A DNA stretch of 64,000 nucleotides from Caballeronia ptereochthonis (GCF_001545075.1 NZ_FCOB02000036.1:1-64000), one strand, 5' to 3'; counted from the stretch's first letter, positions 1 to 10,101 are shown. A program made the numbers and translations. Notes: a model not told the origin generated them from the letters alone.

Positions 1-111
1 TGGAGCGCGCACATCATCGAGCAGCGCATCGACAACAAGATCATCCGGCCGAGCGCGAATTACACCGGTCCGGAGAATTTGAAGTTCACGCCGCTAAATA
101 AGCGAAAATAG
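1..111 (+). CDS. prpC: 2-methylcitrate synthase (PrpC), C-terminal end only
   Basis: The reading frame is open from the first base and ends at a TAG at 109-111, giving the last 36 residues of a protein whose start lies outside the window. The tail, with the segments [19 protein letters not shown] and LKFTPLNKR, looks like the C-terminus of citrate-synthase-fold enzymes of the PrpC type. PrpC condenses propionyl-CoA with oxaloacetate to 2-methylcitrate. prpD and an aconitase follow on the same strand, which favours 2-methylcitrate synthase over citrate synthase. With so few residues visible, an ordinary citrate synthase cannot be excluded from this fragment alone. Confidence 0.72.
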   Translation, partial: WSAHIIEQRIDNKIIRPSANYTGPENLKFTPLNKRK

Positions 112-198
112 CGGGCTGCGCTGTCGGATTTTACGAGGAAGAAGTCCACCCGCGCGGCAAACGTCACTCAACCCTAATGTTTTTGAAAGGTTTTTTCG

Positions 199-708
199 AT
201 GAATAAACTTCTGATCGCTGCAATCGCCGGCACGCTGGCTACGACGAGCGTCTTCGTCAGCGCCGACGCCTTCGCGGCGGCAGCCGCCACCGGTGCCAGC
301 GCGGCGAAGGCCAAACGCCCCGCTCCGGCACGCCGTCTGATCAAGCGCAGCCCCAAGGCCGAAGCGGCCGCGGCGGCCAAGACCGATCCGATCCCCGAAG
401 GTGCAGTGAAGTGGTCGTGCAAGGACGGCAACGCTTTCTACCTGAAAGGCGACATGAAACGTGACACCATCGTCACCGTGAACTGGGCCAAGAAGGACTA
501 CCGCCTGCCGCGTCAGGACACGACGACCGGCGCGGACCGTTTCCACGACTCGGCATCGGGCATGGACCTCGTCGTCATCCCGTCGAAGGCGATGCTGTTC
601 TCCGACAAGGACTCGTCGCGCCTCGCGGACGAGTGCATGACGGCCGAAATGGCTGCCGGCGGCGTGGCTCCCACGCAGTCGAACGCGCTGATCAAGCCTG
701 CGGAATAA
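199..708 (+). CDS. exported MliC-like (c-type lysozyme inhibitor-like) protein
   Basis: This is a 169-residue protein with a typical signal peptide (MNKLL start, hydrophobic stretch, likely cleavage after ADAFA near residue 26). An Ala/Lys-rich linker to about residue 65 follows. A compact C-terminal domain begins at KWSCKDGNAF (Cys74) and ends near Cys146. The layout of an early W-x-C and a late Cys around a run of beta strands resembles MliC/PliC lysozyme inhibitors, which act in the periplasm or outer membrane against host or environmental lysozyme. The resemblance is by eye and moderate. The start is the ATG at 199 with a purine-rich AAAGG about 10 bases upstream. It lies between prpC and prpD on the same strand, so it may be co-transcribed with the propionate genes, to which it has no obvious functional link. 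Confidence 0.6.
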   Translation: MNKLLIAAIAGTLATTSVFVSADAFAAAAATGASAAKAKRPAPARRLIKRSPKAEAAAAAKTDPIPEGAVKWSCKDGNAFYLKGDMKRDTIVTVNWAKKDYRLPRQDTTTGADRFHDSASGMDLVVIPSKAMLFSDKDSSRLADECMTAEMAAGGVAPTQSNALIKPAE

Positions 709-740
709 GTTAGCTCGGCACTTAAATCAGGAATCCATCG

Positions 741-2192
741 ATGTCCGCACCGATCTCCAACGTCCGGCCCGATCCGGACAAGGTACTCGACGACATAGCC
801 GACTATGTCCTCAATTACCGCGTCGAGAGCACGCTTGCGCTCGAAACGGCGCGCAACTGCCTGATCGACACGCTCGGCTGCGGACTCGAAGCCCTCTCCT
901 ACCCCGCCTGCACCAAGCTGATGGGACCGATCGTGCCCGGCACGATCGTCCCCAACGGCGCGAAGGTGCCCGGCACCCAGTTTCAGCTCGACCCGGTTCA
1001 GGCCGCCTTCAACATCGGCGCGATGATCCGCTGGCTCGACTTCAACGACACCTGGCTCGCCGCCGAATGGGGCCATCCGTCGGATAACCTGGGCGGCATT
1101 CTCGCCACCGCCGACTGGCTTTCGCGCAACGCGATCGCCTCCGGCAAGAAGCCGCTCGCCATGAAAGACGTCTTGATCGCGATGGTCAAGGCGCACGAAA
1201 TTCAAGGCTGCATCGCGCTCGAGAACTCGTTCAACAAGGTCGGGCTCGATCACGTGCTGCTCGTGAAGCTCGCGTCGACCGCAGTCGTCGGGCAGATGAT
1301 CGGCCTCACGCGCGATGAGCTCATCAACGCGGTGTCGCTTGCCTTCGTCGATGGCCATTCGCTGCGCACATACCGCCATGCGCCGAACACCGGCTCGCGC
1401 AAGTCGTGGGCCGCGGGCGACGCCACCTCACGCGCCGTGCGTCTCGCGCTGATCGCCAGGACCGGCGAAATGGGCTATCCGTCCGTGCTGAGCGCCAAGA
1501 CCTGGGGCTTCTACGACGTGCTCTTCAAGGGCAACGAATTCAAGTTCCAGCGTCCGTATGGCTCGTACGTGATGGAGAACGTGCTCTTCAAGATCTCGTT
1601 CCCCGCCGAATTCCACTCGCAGACCGCGGTCGAAGCGGCGATGACCCTGCACGACAAGCTCAAGGAAGCCGGCAAGTCCGTCGAAGACATCAGGAAGATC
1701 ACGATTCGCACGCACGAAGCGGCGATTCGCATCATCGACAAGAAGGGGCCGCTGAACAACCCGGCGGACCGCGATCACTGCATCCAGTACATGATCGCGG
1801 TGCCGCTGATCTTCGGCCGGCTGACCGCCGCCGATTACGAAGACTCGATTGCGCAAGACCCGCGCATCGACGCATTGCGCGACAAGATGGAATGCGTCGA
1901 AGACCCGCAGTACACGAAGGATTATCACGATCCGGACAAACGCTCGATCGCCAACGCGCTGACCGTCGAATTCAACGATGGCAGCAAGCTCGATGAGATC
2001 GCGGTCGAATATCCGATCGGTCACAAGCGCCGCCGCGCGGACGGCATTCCGCTGCTCGTCGAGAAGTTCAGGACGAACCTGGCGCGCCGCTTCCCGCAGA
2101 AGCAACAGCAAGCGATCCTCGCGGTATCGCTCGATCAGGCAAAGCTCGAAGCGATGCCGGTCAATGAATACGTCGATCTGTACGTGATTTAG
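741..2192 (+). CDS. prpD: 2-methylcitrate dehydratase (MmgE/PrpD family)
   Basis: A 483-residue protein of the usual PrpD length. It dehydrates 2-methylcitrate to 2-methyl-cis-aconitate in the propionate-degrading 2-methylcitrate cycle, in the cytosol. Family landmarks include [12 protein letters not shown] near the N-terminus, the [21 protein letters not shown] segment (catalytic cleft, residues about 93-115), [14 protein letters not shown], and the RSYG-like [27 protein letters not shown] region. The next gene, acnA, begins 38 bases after the stop, so the two are probably co-transcribed. Aconitase could then hydrate the PrpD product to 2-methylisocitrate. No prpB (methylisocitrate lyase) is visible in the window; it would be expected upstream of prpC. 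Confidence 0.93.
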   Translation: MSAPISNVRPDPDKVLDDIADYVLNYRVESTLALETARNCLIDTLGCGLEALSYPACTKLMGPIVPGTIVPNGAKVPGTQFQLDPVQAAFNIGAMIRWLDFNDTWLAAEWGHPSDNLGGILATADWLSRNAIASGKKPLAMKDVLIAMVKAHEIQGCIALENSFNKVGLDHVLLVKLASTAVVGQMIGLTRDELINAVSLAFVDGHSLRTYRHAPNTGSRKSWAAGDATSRAVRLALIARTGEMGYPSVLSAKTWGFYDVLFKGNEFKFQRPYGSYVMENVLFKISFPAEFHSQTAVEAAMTLHDKLKEAGKSVEDIRKITIRTHEAAIRIIDKKGPLNNPADRDHCIQYMIAVPLIFGRLTAADYEDSIAQDPRIDALRDKMECVEDPQYTKDYHDPDKRSIANALTVEFNDGSKLDEIAVEYPIGHKRRRADGIPLLVEKFRTNLARRFPQKQQQAILAVSLDQAKLEAMPVNEYVDLYVI

Positions 2193-2230
2193 CGAAGCAA
2201 TTTCCTCGTCTTAGTCCAAGGAAAATAACC

Positions 2231-4948
2231 ATGGCCCACAATCTCCACAACACGCTCAAGGAATTCGACAGCGGTTCCGGCAAAGGCAAGTTCTACTCGC
2301 TGCCGCAACTCGGCGACGCGCTGAAGGTCAAGATCCAGCGCCTGCCGGTTTCGATCCGGCTGGTGCTCGAATCGGTGCTGCGCAACTACGACGGCAAGAA
2401 GATCTCCGAGGAGCACATCGAGCAACTCGCGAACTGGAAGCCGAACGCGTCCCGCGTCGACGAAATCCCGTTCGTCGTCGCGCGCGTCGTGCTGCAGGAC
2501 TTCACCGGCGTGCCGCTGCTCGCCGACATCGCCGCAATGCGCGGCGTCGCGAAGCGCTCGGGCAAGGATCCGAAGGCGATCGAGCCGCTCGTGCCGGTGG
2601 ACCTCGTCGTCGATCACTCGGTGCAGATCGACCACTTCCGCGAGCCGAACGCGCTCGACCTGAACATGAAACTGGAATTCCAGCGCAACAACGAGCGCTA
2701 CCAGTTCATGAAGTGGGGCATGCAGGCATTCGACACGTTCAAGGTCGTGCCGCCGGGCGTCGGCATCGTGCACCAGGTGAACCTGGAGTACCTCGCACGC
2801 GGCGTGCACAAGAAGACCGAAGGCAAGGACACTGTCTACTACCCGGACACGCTCGTCGGCACGGACAGCCACACGACGATGATCAACGGCATCGGCGTGG
2901 TGGGCTGGGGCGTGGGCGGCATCGAGGCGGAAGCGGGCATGCTCGGCCAGCCGGTGTACTTCCTCACGCCGGACGTGGTCGGCGTCGAGCTGAAGGGCAA
3001 GCTGCGCGAAGGCTGCACGGCAACCGACCTCGTGCTCACGATCACCGAAATGCTGCGCAAGGAGAAGGTCGTCGGCAAGTTCGTCGAGTTCTTCGGCGAA
3101 GGCACGGCGTCGATCGCGGTGCCGGACCGCGCGACCATCGGCAACATGGCGCCCGAGTACGGCGCGACGATGGGCTTCTTCCCGGTCGACGAAAAGACCA
3201 TCGACTACTTCAAGGGCACGGGCCGCACCGACGCGGAAATCGCCGCCTTCGAAAACTACTTCAAGGCGCAGAAGCTGTGGGGCGTGCCGAAGGCCGGCGA
3301 TATCGACTACACCAAGACGCTCACGCTGGATCTGGGCACGGTCGCGCCGTCGCTCGCGGGTCCGAAGCGCCCGCAAGACCGCATCGAGATCGGCAACGTG
3401 AAGAGCACCTTCACCGACCTGTTCTCGAAGCCGGTCGGCGAAAACGGCTTCGCGAAGAAGCCCGCCGAACTGGAAGCGAACTACAAGACGGCTGATGGCA
3501 TCAACGTGAAGAACGGCGACGTGCTGATCGCCGCGATCACTTCGTGCACGAACACGTCGAACCCGAGCGTGCTGCTCGCAGCCGGCCTGCTGGCGAAGAA
3601 AGCGGTCGAGGCCGGTCTGACGGTGGCGCCGCACATCAAGACGTCGCTGGCGCCGGGATCGCGCATCGTCACCGAGTATCTGACGAAAACGGGCCTGCTG
3701 CCGTATCTCGACAAGCTCGGCTTCACGCTCGCCGCTTACGGCTGCACGACCTGTATCGGTAACGCGGGCGATCTGACGCCGGAACTGAACGACGCCATCA
3801 CGAAGAACGACATCGTCGCGGCAGCGGTGCTGTCGGGCAACCGTAACTTCGAAGCGCGCATTCACCCGAACATCCGCGCGAACTTCCTGGCTTCGCCGCC
3901 GCTCGTCGTCGCCTACGCGATCGCGGGCAACATCACGCGCGACCTGATGACCGAGCCGGTCGGCAAGGGCAAGGACGGCCGCGACATCTACCTCGGCGAC
4001 ATCTGGCCGACGAGCGAAGAAGTCCACGCGCTACTCAAGTACGCGCTTGACGCGAAGGCGTTCCGCGAGAACTACTCACAGCTCACGAAGGAAGGCGACC
4101 TGTGGAGCAAGATCGCGGGCGAAACCGGTCAGGTCTATGACTGGCCGAAGTCGACCTACATCGCGGAGCCGCCGTTCTTCGGCAAGGACTTCTCGATGAA
4201 GCCGGCCGATTCGATTCCGGCTGTGAAGGGCGCGCGCGCGCTCGGCATCTTCGGCGACTCGGTCACGACCGACCACATCAGCCCGGCGGGCTCGATCAAG
4301 GAAACGTCGCCGGCGGGCGTGTGGCTGAAGGCGAACGGCGTGCAGAAGGCCGACTTCAACAGCTACGGCTCGCGCCGCGGCAACCACGACGTGATGATGC
4401 GCGGCACCTTCGCGAACGTGCGCATCAAGAACCTGATGATCCCGGCGAAGGCCGACGGCACGCGCGTCGAAGGCGGCCTGACGATTCACCAGCCGAGCGG
4501 CGAGCAGCTGTCGATCTACGACGCCGCGATGAAGTACATCGACGCGGGCACGCAAACCGTCATCTTCGCGGGTGAAGAGTACGGCACGGGTTCGTCGCGC
4601 GACTGGGCGGCGAAGGGCACGCAACTGCTCGGCGTGAAGGCCGTGGTCGCGCGCAGCTTCGAGCGCATCCACCGTTCGAACCTCGTCGGCATGGGCGTGC
4701 TGCCGCTGCAGTTCAAGGGCTCGGACAGCGTGCAGTCGCTCAACATCACGGGCGAAGAGACGTACGACATCGAAGGTCTCGGCGACGACTTCAAGCCGCA
4801 GCAGGAAGTCACGCTCGTGATCCATCGCAAGGACGGCAAGGAAGATCGCGTGCAGGTGCTGCTGCGCATCGACACGCCGATCGAAGTCGACTACTACAAG
4901 CACGGCGGGATTCTGCCGTTCGTGCTGCGCTCGCTGCTCGCGGCCTAA
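2231..4948 (+). CDS. acnA: aconitate hydratase AcnA
   Basis: A 905-residue monomeric aconitase of the AcnA/IRP-like class. It isomerises citrate and isocitrate through cis-aconitate and can hydrate 2-methyl-cis-aconitate. The three 4Fe-4S ligands are visible: Cys439 in [11 protein letters not shown], and Cys505 and Cys508 in YGCTTCIGN. Other landmarks are [23 protein letters not shown], the swivelling-domain serine loop [18 protein letters not shown], and [15 protein letters not shown]. The N-terminus ([13 protein letters not shown]) and length fit AcnA rather than AcnD, which is shorter. The position directly after prpD suggests this copy serves the methylcitrate cycle. A strong terminator follows at 5004-5028. 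Confidence 0.95.
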   Translation: MAHNLHNTLKEFDSGSGKGKFYSLPQLGDALKVKIQRLPVSIRLVLESVLRNYDGKKISEEHIEQLANWKPNASRVDEIPFVVARVVLQDFTGVPLLADIAAMRGVAKRSGKDPKAIEPLVPVDLVVDHSVQIDHFREPNALDLNMKLEFQRNNERYQFMKWGMQAFDTFKVVPPGVGIVHQVNLEYLARGVHKKTEGKDTVYYPDTLVGTDSHTTMINGIGVVGWGVGGIEAEAGMLGQPVYFLTPDVVGVELKGKLREGCTATDLVLTITEMLRKEKVVGKFVEFFGEGTASIAVPDRATIGNMAPEYGATMGFFPVDEKTIDYFKGTGRTDAEIAAFENYFKAQKLWGVPKAGDIDYTKTLTLDLGTVAPSLAGPKRPQDRIEIGNVKSTFTDLFSKPVGENGFAKKPAELEANYKTADGINVKNGDVLIAAITSCTNTSNPSVLLAAGLLAKKAVEAGLTVAPHIKTSLAPGSRIVTEYLTKTGLLPYLDKLGFTLAAYGCTTCIGNAGDLTPELNDAITKNDIVAAAVLSGNRNFEARIHPNIRANFLASPPLVVAYAIAGNITRDLMTEPVGKGKDGRDIYLGDIWPTSEEVHALLKYALDAKAFRENYSQLTKEGDLWSKIAGETGQVYDWPKSTYIAEPPFFGKDFSMKPADSIPAVKGARALGIFGDSVTTDHISPAGSIKETSPAGVWLKANGVQKADFNSYGSRRGNHDVMMRGTFANVRIKNLMIPAKADGTRVEGGLTIHQPSGEQLSIYDAAMKYIDAGTQTVIFAGEEYGTGSSRDWAAKGTQLLGVKAVVARSFERIHRSNLVGMGVLPLQFKGSDSVQSLNITGEETYDIEGLGDDFKPQQEVTLVIHRKDGKEDRVQVLLRIDTPIEVDYYKHGGILPFVLRSLLAA

Positions 4949-5003
4949 GCGCTGGAAAGTAGTTTTGCAGGTGACCGCGCTCGCAAGAGCGCGGGAACAT
5001 TGG

Positions 5004-5028
5004 ACCCGGCCATGGCCGGGTTTTTTTT
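5004..5028 (+). terminator. Rho-independent terminator after acnA
   Basis: The perfect palindrome ACCCGGCCATGGCCGGGT at 5004-5021 is followed by a run of eight T (5021-5028). It lies 55 bases after the acnA stop and immediately before the 3' end of the convergent DUF2917 gene. It closes the prpC-prpD-acnA unit. Confidence 0.9.
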
Positions 5029-5033
5029 CGTCC

Positions 5034-5351
5034 CTACGCCTTCGAAATCGCGATGTGGGGCGACGGCGTGCGGCGCGCCAACCACGCGCGCGCGATCTCG
5101 CTCAAGGTCCGCGCATGCGTCGAGGCCGACGCCAGCGAGAAACGGCTCTCGTCCTGCGCACCGCTGACCCAGATCGTCGTAAAAGGCTTCAATTCGACGG
5201 ACGCGCCCGCGTCCAGCCAGTGATCGTCCGCCTCGCCTTCGATGGTCAGCCAGATCTGCCCGCGCGTGACGCGCAGGATTTGCTGCCGGTCGATGAACCA
5301 GCCTGTCGGCGCATCGCGCCGGTCGAGTTCGAAAGTCCGAATTTCACGCAT
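5034..5351 (-). CDS. DUF2917 family protein
   Basis: A 105-residue protein beginning MREIRTFELDRRDAPTGWFIDRQQ. The core RVTRGQIWLTIEGEADDHWLDAGASVEL is the DUF2917 signature, a small cupin-like beta fold of unknown function. I chose the ATG at 5351 because GAGGAG lies 7 bases upstream; the in-frame TTG at 5366 would overlap that ribosome site. It is divergent from the MocR regulator at 5662, a pairing often seen in Burkholderia relatives, and the shared 300-base gap contains repeated TGAACA/TGTTCA motifs. No enzymatic residues can be pointed to. Confidence 0.75.
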   Translation of the reverse strand: MREIRTFELDRRDAPTGWFIDRQQILRVTRGQIWLTIEGEADDHWLDAGASVELKPFTTIWVSGAQDESRFSLASASTHARTLSEIARAWLARRTPSPHIAISKA

Positions 5352-5475
5352 GATGCCGCTCCTCAAATTCGCTTAGTCGGGAGGCTGCGCGATGAACACC
5401 TGTACGCAGCCGTTGAGCCTATTATTCGACCGATCCCGAACAGCTTGAATGAACACTTCTGCACACTTGCAAAGA

Positions 5476-5504
5476 AACTGTTAAGCTAAATTTACTGAAC
5501 AGTT
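5476..5504. promoter_or_regulatory. inverted repeat in the MocR/DUF2917 intergenic region
   Basis: AACTGTT (5476-5482) and AACAGTT (5498-5504) are perfect inverted arms 15 bases apart. Related ACTGTTCA (5626-5633) and ACTGAACA (5643-5650) sequences lie nearer the MocR start. The cluster fills the gap between two divergent genes and is a plausible binding region for the MocR protein; this is inference only. Confidence 0.45.
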
Positions 5505-5661
5505 CGCATGCGAGTATCAGAGGCGCGCGCATCGCGAAAAGCGCAAATAGCCATTCGGACAGGCTTGACGGCGGTTTTCAGATGAGTTCGAATGAGCTCG
5601 AAACACCGGCGAACAGCAAAATCCAACTGTTCACTCTTTCCGACTGAACACCTCGAACACC

Positions 5662-7086
5662 ATGAATGCACTTCCGCTCCACATCGACGGCGGCACCGGC
5701 GTGCCCCTGACCGAGCAGATCGTCCGCCAGATCGAGGCGATGATCCGCTCGCGCCGCGTGCTCGCGGGCGCGAAGCTGCCGTCGATCCGCCAGCTCGCCG
5801 CCGAGCAGCGCATCAGCCGGTTTCCCGTGATCGAAGCCTACGACCGCCTGGCTTCACGCGGGCTCATCCAGCCCAGGCACGGTTCAGGTTTCTATGTGGC
5901 GAATCACGTCGACGAACGCGACAGCAATGCGGGCAACTGCGATCCGCGCCTCGCCGAAGAGGAATCGAACCAGATCCTTCAGCAGTTCAACTACCCAGGC
6001 GAGACGCTCAAACTGTCGAGCGGCTTCATCCCCGAGGCGTGGCGCGACGTGGATGGTCTGACGCAGGCGATCCGTCAGGCGTCGCGCGTCGACGTGCCGA
6101 GCGTGATCGACTACGCGATTCCCCATGGCGACACCACGCTGCGCCAGCAGGTCGTGATGCGCGTGAACGCGCTCGGCATCGACACCGATCTGCCGAACGT
6201 GATGATCACGAGCGGCGCGAGCCAGGCGCTCGATCTCGTCGTGCGTTACATGCTGAAGCCGGGCGATACGGTGTTCGTCGAGGATCCCGGCTACTACAAC
6301 CTGTTCGGTCTCTTGAAACTTCAAGGCGTACGACTCGTCGGCGTGCCGCGGCTCGCGAACGGCCCCGATATCGACGTCGCCGAGGCGTTGCTCAAGCAGC
6401 ATCAGCCGAAGCTCTTTTTCCTCAATACCGTGTTCCAGAACCCGACCGCGACCAACATCGCGCCGCAGGTCGCGTTCAAGCTGCTGCAACTGGCGACGCA
6501 GCACGGCTTCACCATCGTCGAGGACGATATCTACGCCGACTTCCAGGCCGTGCCGACGCAACGGCTCGCCTCGCTCGATCAGCTCGATCGCGTGATCTAC
6601 GTGGGCGGCTTGTCGAAGACCTTGTCGTCGTCGCTGCGCATCGGCTATCTCGTGGCGAATCGCGAGCTCGTGAAGAATCTCGTCGACGTGAAGGTGCTGA
6701 CGAGCCTCGGCGGCACGCGCTTCGCGGAAAGCGTCGCGGCGAGCCTGCTCGAGCGCGGCACGTATCGCAAGTATCTGGAGCGGCTGCGCAAGCGCGTGCG
6801 CGACTCGCTGTCGAGCGCGGTGCAAACGCTCGAGAGCTACGGCTGGGACGTGTTCGACGAGCCGGGCGGCGGGAACTTCGTCTGGGCAAAAGTGCCGGGC
6901 ATAGAGGATTCGGCCGTGCTCGTCGAGGAAGCGGTGAAGTTCGGCGTGACGCTCGCGCCCGGCAGCTACTATCGCCCGAACGGCGAAGCGTGTCCTTGGG
7001 TGCGCATCAACTCGGCCTATGCGGGCGACCGGCGCGCGACGCGCTTCTTCGAGTATATGAAGGAAGCCGTTGCCGCGCGCGCATGA
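5662..7086 (+). CDS. MocR-type regulator (GntR helix-turn-helix fused to aminotransferase fold)
   Basis: A 474-residue protein with an N-terminal winged helix of GntR type (residues about 10-80: LTEQIVRQIEAMI, KLPSIRQLAAEQRISRFPVIEAYDRLASRGLI, HGSGFYV). A class I aminotransferase-like domain fills the remainder, with the PLP-lysine motif YVGGLSKTLSSSLRIGY near residue 318 and the NPTATN and DIYADF motifs. MocR proteins are regulators that bind PLP or an amino-acid-PLP adduct. Which pathway it controls is not clear. The divergent partner is a DUF2917 gene, and the convergent neighbour at 7093 is a reductase ending 6 bases away. Confidence 0.88.
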   Translation: MNALPLHIDGGTGVPLTEQIVRQIEAMIRSRRVLAGAKLPSIRQLAAEQRISRFPVIEAYDRLASRGLIQPRHGSGFYVANHVDERDSNAGNCDPRLAEEESNQILQQFNYPGETLKLSSGFIPEAWRDVDGLTQAIRQASRVDVPSVIDYAIPHGDTTLRQQVVMRVNALGIDTDLPNVMITSGASQALDLVVRYMLKPGDTVFVEDPGYYNLFGLLKLQGVRLVGVPRLANGPDIDVAEALLKQHQPKLFFLNTVFQNPTATNIAPQVAFKLLQLATQHGFTIVEDDIYADFQAVPTQRLASLDQLDRVIYVGGLSKTLSSSLRIGYLVANRELVKNLVDVKVLTSLGGTRFAESVAASLLERGTYRKYLERLRKRVRDSLSSAVQTLESYGWDVFDEPGGGNFVWAKVPGIEDSAVLVEEAVKFGVTLAPGSYYRPNGEACPWVRINSAYAGDRRATRFFEYMKEAVAARA

Positions 7087-7092
7087 TCCCGC

Positions 7093-7926
7093 TCATTTGC
7101 CGCGTTCGTTGAAGAAGCGTTCGAGCGCATCGGTCGCGTCCCTGTCGCTCGCGAGCCGCGCGTAAAGTCCCGCGGCGCCTTCGTAAATGCGATGCTCGGC
7201 GAATTCGCCGCCGATGAACTGCGCGATCTCTTCCATCTCCGCGAGCCAGCGATACGCCTTCGGCGGCATGCGCGGCACATTGGCCGCGAGCCAGGCGGCC
7301 AGCGCGGGCTGACTCTCCGCGAGCTCGTCGAGGAGCGCATCGCCCGCGCCGTTGCGCATCGCGGCGAGCGACATGGCCGAGGCGATCGCCGCCAGCCCCT
7401 TCGTGATGCCCGCATACGACATCTTGAGCGCGGAGGCTGCGCCCACCGGTCCGTCGAGCACGCGAACGACAAGGCCGCCATCGGCGAGCTGTCGCGTGTG
7501 CGCCGCATGCGGTCCCGACATATAGAACTTCGGCGCGGACGGCAACCCGATGATCGCGCCATCGACGAAAGGCGTGCCGGTCGGTTCAAGCGCGCGCGCG
7601 ATCTTTTTGACGGTGTCTGGGTTGATCGCGTTGCAATCGACGTAGACCGGATTGCCCTCCGCACGCGCGAGTACGGACGCGATGCGCTCGGCCGATTCGA
7701 CCGCGACCGCGGGCGGCACGATCGACAGAATGAAATCGCATGCCGCCAGGCTTTCGAGGCTTGCGTCTTCCATGCCCGCCTCGCGCGCACGCGAGGCGCT
7801 TGCGGCGCTGCGGCCTTCGAGCGTGGTCAGCACGCGCGCGCCGCCTTGCGTCAAGGTTTGGCCGACAGCCGATCCCATGCTGCCCGCGCCGAGCAGCGCG
7901 ACGGTCAATTGCTTCGATTGAGTCAC
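7093..7926 (-). CDS. NAD(P)-binding beta-hydroxyacid dehydrogenase-like protein with DUF1932 domain
   Basis: A 277-residue protein. The N-terminal Rossmann domain carries VALLGAGSMGSAVG (residues about 8-21) followed by a 6-phosphogluconate dehydrogenase-like NAD-binding core. The C-terminal half (from GPVGAASALKMSYAGITKGLAAI, with the lysine normally catalytic in this superfamily) matches the DUF1932 helical domain. It probably reduces or oxidises a small hydroxyacid in the cytosol; the substrate cannot be read from the sequence. It is convergent with the MocR gene and shares a strand with the small gene ending at 7990, 63 bases upstream. Confidence 0.8.
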   Translation of the reverse strand: MTQSKQLTVALLGAGSMGSAVGQTLTQGGARVLTTLEGRSAASASRAREAGMEDASLESLAACDFILSIVPPAVAVESAERIASVLARAEGNPVYVDCNAINPDTVKKIARALEPTGTPFVDGAIIGLPSAPKFYMSGPHAAHTRQLADGGLVVRVLDGPVGAASALKMSYAGITKGLAAIASAMSLAAMRNGAGDALLDELAESQPALAAWLAANVPRMPPKAYRWLAEMEEIAQFIGGEFAEHRIYEGAAGLYARLASDRDATDALERFFNERGK

Positions 7927-7989
7927 TTGCGGGCTCCGTGTGTACGAAACGAAACACAGAATACGCCCGCAAACGGGGAAGCGCTCGAC

Positions 7990-8238
7990 CTATTCGCTTT
8001 CGTCGCTTTCGTCGCTTTCGTCGATTCCGTTCGAACGAAGCTTCCACAGGGCATCGAGCCTTTTGAGCATGTCCTGTCCTTTCGGCGTGAGGAGCGGCAT
8101 CGGCACGCCGCTCGGCAACCGTGCGATCTCGACGAGCGCTTCCTGCCGAAGGCGCGCCGCATGCTGTCCGAATACTTCGACTTGATGGGGCGAGCGCTGG
8201 ACCAGCAGGAGCGTGGAAATTTCGTGAGGGCTTAGCAT
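7990..8238 (-). CDS. small hypothetical protein with acidic DES repeat tail
   Basis: An 82-residue protein beginning MLSPHEISTLLLVQRSP. I chose the ATG at 8238 because a GGAG lies 6 bases upstream at 8248-8245; the in-frame ATG at 8250 has no ribosome site. The body reads as a short helical protein (LLVQRSPHQVEVF, LTPKGQDMLKRLDALWKLRS) with a weak winged-helix flavour (SGVPMPLLTPKGQDML is like the wing and last helix of transcriptional regulators). The C-terminus is DESDESDESE, encoded by three tandem copies of a 9-base unit, a site prone to slippage. Function unknown. Confidence 0.6.
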   Translation of the reverse strand: MLSPHEISTLLLVQRSPHQVEVFGQHAARLRQEALVEIARLPSGVPMPLLTPKGQDMLKRLDALWKLRSNGIDESDESDESE

Positions 8239-8448
8239 TCGGTTCTCCATGCATTGGGCGAGGAGAAAACTCGCGTCTCGATGACATCCTGGAGACCGAA
8301 GCTGGCAATTCGGCTACATGGATTTTTCCGCGCGTTACGTGGTTACACTCTTGAAACTGGCACTTATTGCGCGATGCTTGCCCCCGCCATTCAAAGGCGC
8401 GATGTACGGCTTTCGATTCGATTATTTAACTTCGACATCCTTATCATT

Positions 8449-8490
8449 AAAAAGATTAAAGAAATGGGCGGCCTCCAGGAGACCGCCCAT
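8449..8490 (-). terminator. Rho-independent terminator of the aldehyde dehydrogenase gene
   Basis: On the minus strand, 27 bases after the stop of the 8517-9968 gene, ATGGGCGG pairs with CCGCCCAT (stem 8464-8471 with 8483-8490, 11-base loop), followed by a T-rich tract (8449-8463). Confidence 0.8.
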
Positions 8491-8516
8491 ATCGGCGCGC
8501 TAAATGCGCTTTCGAA

Positions 8517-9968
8517 TCAACGATGCTCCGTCACGAACTTCGTGACGAGATACGCGTCCATCGCCTCGCTGCCGCCCTCCGAGCCATAACCCGAATCCTT
8601 GACGCCGCCGAACGGCGTTTCGGGCAGCGCGAGACCGTGGTGGTTGATCGACACCATGCCGCTCTCGATGTCGTCACACACCGCCGCCGACGTCGCCGCC
8701 GAGCTCGTGTATGCATACGCCGCGAGCCCATAAGGCAGACGATTCGCCTCCGCGATCACTTCGTCATACGACTTGAACGATGCGATCGGCGCGATCGGGC
8801 CGAACGGCTCTTCGGTCATGATGCGCGCGCTCTTCGGCACATCGGTGAGCACGGTCGGCGCGAAGAAGTAGCCTTCGCGTCCGATGCGCTCGCCGCCCGT
8901 CCGCACCTTCGCGCCGTGCTCGCGCGCATCGGCGACGAGGCGCTCCATCGCTTCCAGACGGCGGCCGTTGGCGAGCGGACCCATCTGCACACCGTCGTCG
9001 AGACCGTTGCCGACCTTCACCGCGCTCGCGGTCGCGACGAAGTGCTGCACGAACTCGTCATAGGCGGCTTCCTCGACGAGGAACCGTGTCGGCGATATGC
9101 ATACCTGGCCGGCATTGCGGAACTTCGCCGAGGCGAGCATCTTCGCGGCGCGCGGAATATCGGCATCCTTGAACACGATGGCGGGGGCGTGTCCGCCCAG
9201 TTCCATCGTCGCGCGTTTCATGTGCTCGCCCGCGAGCGAGGCGAGCAGCTTGCCGACCGGCGTCGAGCCCGTGAACGAAATCTTGCGGATCGCGGGATGC
9301 GCGATCAGATACTTCGAGACGTCGGCGGGCACGCCGAACACGAGATTCAGCACGCCGGCGGGCAGGCCCGCATCGACATAGGCCTGCACGAGCGCCGCGC
9401 AGCTCGCGGGCGTTTCCTCGGGGCCTTTCAGCACGACCGAGCAGCCCGACGCAAGCGCCGCCGACACCTTGCGCACCGCCTGATTGATCGGGAAATTCCA
9501 CGGCGTGAACGCGGCGACCGGACCGACCGGCTCGCGGGTGACGATCTGGCGCACGGCCCCCGAGCGCGACGGAATCACGCGGCCATAGGTGCGGCGACCT
9601 TCTTCCGCGAACCATTCGATGATGTCCGCGGCCGAAAGCGTTTCGATGCGCGCTTCGCCGAGCGGCTTGCCCTGCTCCATCGTCATGATGGCGGCGATCT
9701 GCTCCGCGCGATCGCGAATGTTCTGCGCCGCGCGCCGCATCAGCTTGCTGCGCTCGTAGGGCGATACCTTGCGCCATTCCTTGAAGCCGCGCGCGGCCGC
9801 ATCCGCCGCGAGCGCGAGTTCCGCTTCGCCGGCAAGCGCGAGACGGCCGATCTCGGCCTCGCTGGCCGGATTGATGACGGCGGTGTCGCGCGAGCCGCCG
9901 CGCCAGGCGCCATCGATATAGAGCTGAGTATTCGGATAAGCGGGAAGATCGGAACGAGTGCTGCTCAT
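8517..9968 (-). CDS. NAD(P)-dependent aldehyde dehydrogenase (succinate-semialdehyde dehydrogenase-like)
   Basis: A 483-residue aldehyde dehydrogenase that oxidises an aldehyde to a carboxylic acid. Motifs in order: [10 protein letters not shown], the cofactor loop [11 protein letters not shown], general-base Glu in TMELGGHAP, nucleophile Cys in [24 protein letters not shown], and [22 protein letters not shown]. The last segment and the length match GabD-like semialdehyde dehydrogenases, but the substrate is uncertain. It is divergent from the MarR gene at 10102, which may control it through the 133-base intergenic region, and it is followed by its own terminator. Confidence 0.88.
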   Translation of the reverse strand: MSSTRSDLPAYPNTQLYIDGAWRGGSRDTAVINPASEAEIGRLALAGEAELALAADAAARGFKEWRKVSPYERSKLMRRAAQNIRDRAEQIAAIMTMEQGKPLGEARIETLSAADIIEWFAEEGRRTYGRVIPSRSGAVRQIVTREPVGPVAAFTPWNFPINQAVRKVSAALASGCSVVLKGPEETPASCAALVQAYVDAGLPAGVLNLVFGVPADVSKYLIAHPAIRKISFTGSTPVGKLLASLAGEHMKRATMELGGHAPAIVFKDADIPRAAKMLASAKFRNAGQVCISPTRFLVEEAAYDEFVQHFVATASAVKVGNGLDDGVQMGPLANGRRLEAMERLVADAREHGAKVRTGGERIGREGYFFAPTVLTDVPKSARIMTEEPFGPIAPIASFKSYDEVIAEANRLPYGLAAYAYTSSAATSAAVCDDIESGMVSINHHGLALPETPFGGVKDSGYGSEGGSEAMDAYLVTKFVTEHR

Positions 9969-9990
9969 GCATGTCTCCTTACGAGTGGCG

Positions 9991-10003
9991 TTGCGTTTCG
10001 CAA
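9991..10003. promoter_or_regulatory. short palindrome between aldehyde dehydrogenase and MarR genes
   Basis: TTGCG-TTT-CGCAA is a perfect 13-base palindrome about 22 bases upstream of the aldehyde dehydrogenase start. It lies in the 133-base gap shared with the MarR gene, so it is a candidate operator; no binding evidence exists. Confidence 0.35.
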
Positions 10004-10101
10004 AATCAAATGGCGCAAACGGTCATGTTATCGCGAACGCGTAAAATCTGCTGATACGCGCCATGTTCAATCGATAGTTGCAGAGCGAATTACCCGACAT
10101 T

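Noticed and set aside
2189-4027. 612-codon open frame opposite acnA
   Set aside because: Arg/His/Asp-rich translation with no motifs, antisense to a fully recognisable aconitase; typical of high-GC antisense frames.
10078-10101. TTG start for the MarR gene at 10078
   Set aside because: No ribosome site and the added residues are not typical of the family; the ATG at 10102 or 10114 is more likely.
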